A DNA stretch of 64,000 bases, taken from NCBI RefSeq assembly GCF_905475395.1, contig NC_058338.1, positions 46,907,935 to 46,971,934 on the forward strand. Direction: 5' to 3'. Position numbers and translations under genes: made by a program. The stretch is from Chrysoperla carnea (lineage: Eukaryota > Arthropoda > Insecta > Neuroptera > Chrysopidae). Every line of letters starts with the position of its first letter. Within the stretch, counting starts at the first letter, position 1. This document shows, piece after piece, positions 58,256 through 64,000 of this stretch. The notes under the pieces are model-generated. The model ran no database searches. It was not told the DNA's origin and saw only the letters and a program-made list of their open reading frames with translations.

Positions 58256-61200
58256 TTGTTACGATACATTTTTTTTTAATATCATTGTTTTCCCGATCAT
58301 TTTCTGCAAAACTAGTAAGTTTATATTTTTGAAAAACGCAAAAAAGTTTTCTAGAAAATACTTTGAAAATTGAATGTGTTGGTTTTTTAAGCTTTTCGAA
58401 TATTTAAAATAATGCAAGCAGTGATATTCAACATTGTATTTCAACAATTAATATAGACAATTGTTTATTTTCACTTGTAGTAAATGATTTCTAGAAATGT
58501 CAAAATAAACTGACTGATACTTATTCGTTGTGTGCGTAGTCATGGTAGGGATAATAAAATCGATGCCAGCGCTTTAAGTGAAAAATTTTGGAGATAAAGT
58601 GGGCTGTTATGACTAATTTGCAATTATTTACATGTTAATGATATAGAAACTGTCAAATTAAAATGATTGAAAAACACTAATTAATTAAACTTAATGCATT
58701 AAAAATTGTGAAAATAAGAAATCAAATTGTACAAATATTATTTTTCAAATGTTAATTATCGTAATTATTTATTTAAATTTGTGAAACAAGAATATTAAAT
58801 TTTAAATGTAAGTTTTCAATGCAATCCACACAATTATATATGCATCCATTAATTCTATAATTAAAGTAGTGTATCGTTGTCATGGAAACGAAATTCACGC
58901 TCGGAGCGAATTGGGTAAAATTTTTACGTTATGAAGTTAACAGAACAGTGCACCAATCAAGCCACAGAAAATAATAAAGATATCATCTCTCTATATCTCT
59001 CTGAAGATAATATAAGATTAGTATAAGCATAGTCATACTTGATTATAATTCAGGAGATTAATAGCGATTAGGATGCTGACTATTAATATGTCTTATTGAA
59101 AATTATTGATCTTGGCATTGGGGTGAATTTGTATATGTATATTATACCTATCGCTGTCAGGTTTCTGTGCTTATGATCAAAGATAATCTGAAATCTATGA
59201 AACTAACGAAACTTAGGCAAAATAAATCAAGATACTGTTCGTTATGTGACAATTTCCTTGATAAAAATACATGAATGAATGCAAATCATTGAAATTCAAA
59301 TAATTTTCCCAACGTATGTGAATAAAAAAAACTCAATCTTGATCCAAAACGTAAATGCGTCATAACTTTGTGTGTATATTCCTTTCAGAAAACTAAACTG
59401 TTGGACGTTCGTCTCGTAATCGTTCACAGTACAAATATATTCTGTCATTTTAAAATACACGTTGAACGGTTGAAGTACTTAACTATCTATATGTCAATGT
59501 GTTCTCTGATTTGATGATCATAATTTATTTTTATCAATCAAGAGATTCAAAAATATTGAATATAATTGAAAGGTTCGGGGAAAGAACAACCTATGTCATG
59601 CAGTTATTCAACTGAGATATTTGTAATAGGGAACTTACATTAATTTTTTTTGCCACAAATTCATATATAAATGAAATAATATTTCATCTAAAGTATATTT
59701 AAGTAATATTTAAAAAAATTTGCATTTTTTTTATTAATTATTAATAAAAAATAGTTATATTTTTGAATAAGCAGTGACGTATTTGCCCCCGATGAGGCTG
59801 TGAGCCAATCAAAAACACGCTAAATTCACATTTTCAGCTTGTTTCTATGCAAAATTATGTTATAATATAGTAAAAGCATGTTTAGAAACAATCCATTTAT
59901 CATTCTGCATGTTATTTTATCATTTCCCTGTGCGGTGGCGTTGCTAAAACGATTTGTTGAAGTAACTATCGTTTGAATTTATACTTTCAAAAATTAATTT
60001 TCAATTGTAAAATTACATTAAAAATCATAATACCATGAACAATTCTTGTTTTTTGCCTGTTTCACTTGAGCATTGCATGTTATTAGACTGTATAAGAAAT
60101 TATAAACGCTCCGCAACTACGCTTGTTTGCGTAAACGAATTTCGCCGTAGCATTCTACTACCTTTGCACTATAAAATGAAATTTTCAGTTATAAGAACAT
60201 AAACATGTAACAATGCATGTTCTTCTTCTTTACCCTTCAATTATGTTACTTACCATAACCGATTTTATTCAATACTGATGTTTTCATACTCACAAAGCGT
60301 TTGTATATATGTACCTATATACATATGTCTTAATTTTAAAAAAATTTATAATTATTTTACTGCATTAGTTCCAGAATTATGTTTAATTTTACAGTATCTA
60401 TAATTTGAAATCGATTACTCTCTCTCTGATATTAATATGAAAGGCTTTAATAAACAGGCCTTTCATAAAGTTTCAAAGTTTTTTTCAAACTTTCAACAAT
60501 CTTTTACCAGTTGATTATTTTACCATCAATACAATCTAAATAAACACATTTGAAAAAATTTCCATCAAAAGTAAATTTGTTGAATTTTTTATTTGAATGT
60601 GTTTCATTCAACTAAACTACTACTAAATACAGTTGATAACAGTTTATTAAAAATCTTATTTTAGGAATTTCGTCAATTTGAGAGTCCTTTATGTTCCTGT
60701 GGACAACAATTCATGTTCAGTGCTACATAGAAAAATCAAAATCTGAGTAATTGAAAAATGTGAATTTATCAATTTGAAAGCTTTTTTCCCGCTTAATCTG
60801 ATTATGGAACTAATTACTACAAAATAGAATGATCTCAATCAAATTTATTTATTATTTATTTGGTAGGACATTTTTCATCTAATTTCATCAATTTTTTGTT
60901 GGGTGGATGCAGAAAACCTAATTTAGCGCCTCGCAGGATTTGTATAAATTTTAAAACAATTTTGTAAATTTTGATATCCTAAGCACTAAAACTTTTCACA
61001 CAATAACTCTATTCGTGTATTTATTGAATAAATGGAATTTTTTAGTAATATAGGCAATATTACAGTTCTTGGTATATTTGAATTTACAGAATTATTTTAT
61101 TGATTTAAATGTTCTGAAAAAATTCATACAATTCCTGCTTAAACAATAATCTAGCAATTAAACGTAAAAGATCATAAAGAATATTATTTGCTTTATTTTA

Positions 61201-62811
61201 ATAATAAACTGCATAGATAGTAAACTTATAAATATTTTCGAAAATTCGATTCTGCATGCAAGGAATAGTATAGAAGCATTTAAAACCTATTTTAAATAAA
61301 GCGAGTTAATCTACAAAAATTTCGATTTCCATAGCGTGTGTAGGATATTTAACATAGTTAGTAAGATTTTAGGGGCCGTTCATAAACTACGTTATGGTTT
61401 ATTACGCCATTTTTAGCCCTATAAATATTACATCACGAAAGCTAGCCCTTCTCCTATAAATAGTTCATTTCGATTAATTATACACAAATATTGATATTTT
61501 AAAATATTTATAGTTTCAATAATAAAACTTCAATAAATATCTAAACTACGGGCGACATTTTTCCTTAGATCCTTCGCCCCCATTATCACATCTTATAACT
61601 ACATTTAAATTCTTATACACACCATGAATATCGAGTTTTTTGTAGATTGGTGAGTTTTATTTGAAATAGAGTATATATGGTTCTTTTTATTTGATTAACC
61701 TAAACTAAATGTTCAAAAAGTAAATTTGAATGTCAATAGTCAGCTGGAGATCAGGAGATTCAGATAACTCCCGATGGAAATATATTTTTGGACAGCTGAT
61801 ATATAGTTTATTCTGTAGTGTAGACAGACAATTTAAAAATTGAAATGCTAAATAATAAGAATATTATTTGGTGGTAAAAATATTAATTGGCGCATTTTTT
61901 GATATTTAATTTTAGAATATTTTCACACAACAAACAACATACACATGTCATGCGAATGTCTGTGTTGTCTAAACACAGTCTCAAATAATAATAACACAAT
62001 CATTATAGTACGGATGTCAGCGGTATATATTAGGACAAATTTTGCATTTTATTCTGATGTAAAACGCTTATTTGCAACTTTCGGGAAGTAAAAACAGTTT
62101 TTTCCAAATTTATGAAATTATTGTATTTTTCTTAGGATTGTACGCCTTAGGATTGGGGCTTGTAAAAATAATGAAATTATTGTAAGCATACAATAATTCT
62201 AATTCATACATTGTTTGTCTGCCAACCCTGGCATAATTTTAAATAACAAAAAAATTTGTTAACGCCTGTACAAGGGGAGCGTTTCTGGACACATGCTCTT
62301 TATACCAAAATTTTGTTTGTTTTGATGTATCTTATTATCCCTTAGATAAACAATTTATTCTGATACACTCGGTATTTAACTCATTATCACTAAACACATA
62401 ATTTTCAAGTTATTCGAGAAAACTGATTTTTAGGTAACCGTCTCCCATATATACCGATACATGTTCTACCTAGACATCACTTCTTGCTAGTTACCTATGG
62501 GCATCTATTTATTACTCACCAGCAAAAGCGTTTTGAATCAGAATAAAATGCAAGGCTGATTCCGCTAATAGCCGTACTAACCATTAATAACACTAGACGA
62601 AAAATTATTGATAAAATTCATTAAATACAGACAGGTTTATAAAATTTTTTTTTTAATTGTACGAAAAAATAACCCCGGAGCAGCAGAGCTCCATCACTAA
62701 AGTCACATTCATCTTCATTAAATCTTTCTTACTGTTACATGCTTATTATTGAAATGGGATTTTTTATCTTTTGTCAAAAACATGAAATGTCTTCAAACAA
62801 AACTGCTTAAA

Positions 62812-63052
62812 AACACGATCTTGTAGCATAAAAAAGAGGAGGTGAGGATCTGAGAAGTGGGAAGATACTACCTTGAAAAGGCGTATTCTTGATACTAGCC
62901 CAACTTAAATCCCAAATTTCAACCCTTTAGCTCGATTGGATGAACAATGGAGATTTAAAATGTTTAAAATCGTGAAAACTATGATTTTGTGGTATAAAAA
63001 GGGAGGTGAAAATGAACACTTCCAAAAGGTACATCTTGACACTAACCCAACG
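62812..63052. repeat. Direct repeat of a ~164-bp unit, second copy partial
   Basis: The first copy contains ACGATCTTGTAGCATAAAAA, GAGGAGGTGAGG and CTTGATACTAGCCCAAC. The second, from about 62977, has ATGATTTTGTGGTATAAAAA, GGGAGGTGAAAA and CTTGACACTAACCCAAC. The copies are diverged. The second is shortened and runs straight into the inverted-repeat element at 63055. Confidence 0.6.
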
Positions 63053-63054
63053 TA

Positions 63055-63172
63055 TACTCAGTGTCACAAAAAATGCTCGTTTTAAAACATTCTAAGTGTT
63101 ACTATTATAACATAACATATAATGAGTACGCTTAGAATGTTTTAACTGTGGCACTTTTTTTGACAGTGAGTG
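63055..63172. mobile_element. Tc1/mariner-type MITE with TA target duplication
   Basis: The 118-bp element has terminal inverted repeats: TACTCAGTGTCACAAAAAAT on the left, and a right end whose complement reads CACTCACTGTCAAAAAAAGT. Inner AAAACATTCTAAG and CTTAGAATGTTTT pair as well. TA dinucleotides abut both ends (63053-63054 and 63173-63174), as expected for Tc1/mariner insertion. It has no transposase. Confidence 0.7.
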
Positions 63173-64000
63173 TACGTACCGATTTTCAATTTGGCGAGAC
63201 TGAGTAATCCATGATACGAATTTATAACACACTTTGCCCTTCATCGTTTAACTTCGATACAGTGCATAAGTCTATATTTTCGTGGAAAATATGATTAAAA
63301 ATTTATATTTGTTATCGAACAAGACTAGTATTATTTTAAGGGAAAAATAGTTTGGGTTAAATTGGTTGATTTTTTATATGACGTAGTTGTGGTTATTCGA
63401 AACAAATGTGTTCATTGACAGTAACTTTAGTCGATTTCGATGAAATAAACAAATAAGAATCCGTTGTGTATATGTTTTTACGAGTCTGCCTAATAATTTG
63501 TTAATCTAATTATTGGATTCATCCCGAATCGATTGTAAGAATTGAATTTCAAACTTTCAATTAATGCTTACAATCAGCATAATTATTATAAGTACATAGA
63601 GATGTGAACAGAAAAATGTCGAAAAAGCGGTTTTTAAAAAAATTAATAAATATTCGTTTTGCATGCTTCTTTGTTTATAGTTCAGTGTAGTTAAGATTTT
63701 GACTTTAAGAACCGATCAAAGTTTACAAGTCGCATCATTTTTTGTAAGCATAGTTATTAACACAAATGCAATCAAACTATTGCTAATTATTAAACTTTTG
63801 TTTTGATCATTTTTTCATAAATTATGCAACTGTATTTCCACTTACCACCCACTCTGTAATGTATATACTTTTCTGTTGTGTTTATTTATATTCAATTTTC
63901 TTTTGAAATTATTAAATTGTAATACAATATATTTTAACAAATGCAACGCTTGTTCTGCAAAAGGATTGTGTGTTCAATAAAATATATTTATTCTAAACGA

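Larger units (their letters stand above)
53137..64000. other. Presumed first intron of the PKC gene
   Basis: No further PKC exon (C1 zinc fingers or kinase motifs) is visible to the right edge, so the intron is at least 10.9 kb. It contains a SINE-like fragment (54.2 kb), inverted repeats (56.5, 56.9 and 57.7 kb), a 57-bp tandem pair, a family A repeat (57.95 kb), a 164-bp tandem and a Tc1/mariner-type MITE (63.05 kb). Small open frames at 53423-53650, 54692-54895 and 55069-55311 show no domain. An unrelated nested gene cannot be excluded. Confidence 0.6.

Noticed and set aside
1-64000. Search for CRISPR arrays, operons, bacterial-type genes or retroelement polymerase genes
   Set aside because: No regularly spaced identical repeats with unique spacers, no polycistronic layout, and no reverse transcriptase, integrase or transposase frames were seen; all mobile sequences here are non-coding fragments.

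Overview
The window is AT-rich nuclear DNA from an animal, almost certainly an insect. Genes are split by short GT-AG introns with T-rich acceptors. The protein set fits an insect: an InaF-motif membrane protein, an SVOP-like transporter and a novel-type PKC with the C2 domain first. The DNA between genes is packed with short non-autonomous repeats. A fly or hemipteran is plausible, but the sequence alone does not fix the order or species. I found no operons, prokaryotic genes, CRISPR arrays, rRNA or intact tRNA genes.

Seven protein-coding genes are supported. In order: (1) DNA polymerase iota, minus strand, 3190 down to the left edge, 3' end missing. (2) A YLPM1/ZAP3-like nuclear protein, plus strand, 9440-21187, eight coding exons, 1764 residues, with two internal peptide-repeat arrays and a C-terminal P-loop domain. 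(3) An InaF-motif single-pass membrane protein, minus strand, 31859-32242. (4) An SVOP-like major facilitator transporter, plus strand, 34592-39089, eight coding exons, 519 residues. (5) A PPP1R21-like (KLRAQ motif) coiled-coil protein, plus strand, 41478-45635, five coding exons, 412 residues. (6) LRR1, the leucine-rich-repeat receptor of a cullin-2 ubiquitin ligase, minus strand, 47684-48880, one exon. (7) The first coding exon of a PKC-epsilon/Pkc98E-like kinase, plus strand, 52798-53136; the rest lies beyond the right edge. All exon joins given keep the reading frame.

Layout: Pol iota and YLPM1 are divergent, InaF and SVOP are divergent, SVOP and PPP1R21 are in tandem, PPP1R21 and LRR1 converge, and LRR1 and PKC diverge. 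The genes are not an obvious functional set: DNA repair and replication (Pol iota, LRR1), nuclear RNA or chromatin work (YLPM1), membrane and vesicle functions (InaF, SVOP, PPP1R21) and signalling (PKC).

The rest of the window (21.2-31.8 kb, 48.9-52.8 kb, 53.1-64 kb and the longer introns) holds no gene I can support. It holds at least eleven long inverted-repeat (foldback or MITE-like) elements, a four-copy dispersed repeat, several tandem arrays and tRNA-like SINE fragments. I see no undescribed biochemical system. The most unusual features are the density and variety of palindromic elements, the fast-evolving repeat arrays inside YLPM1, and the short PPP1R21.
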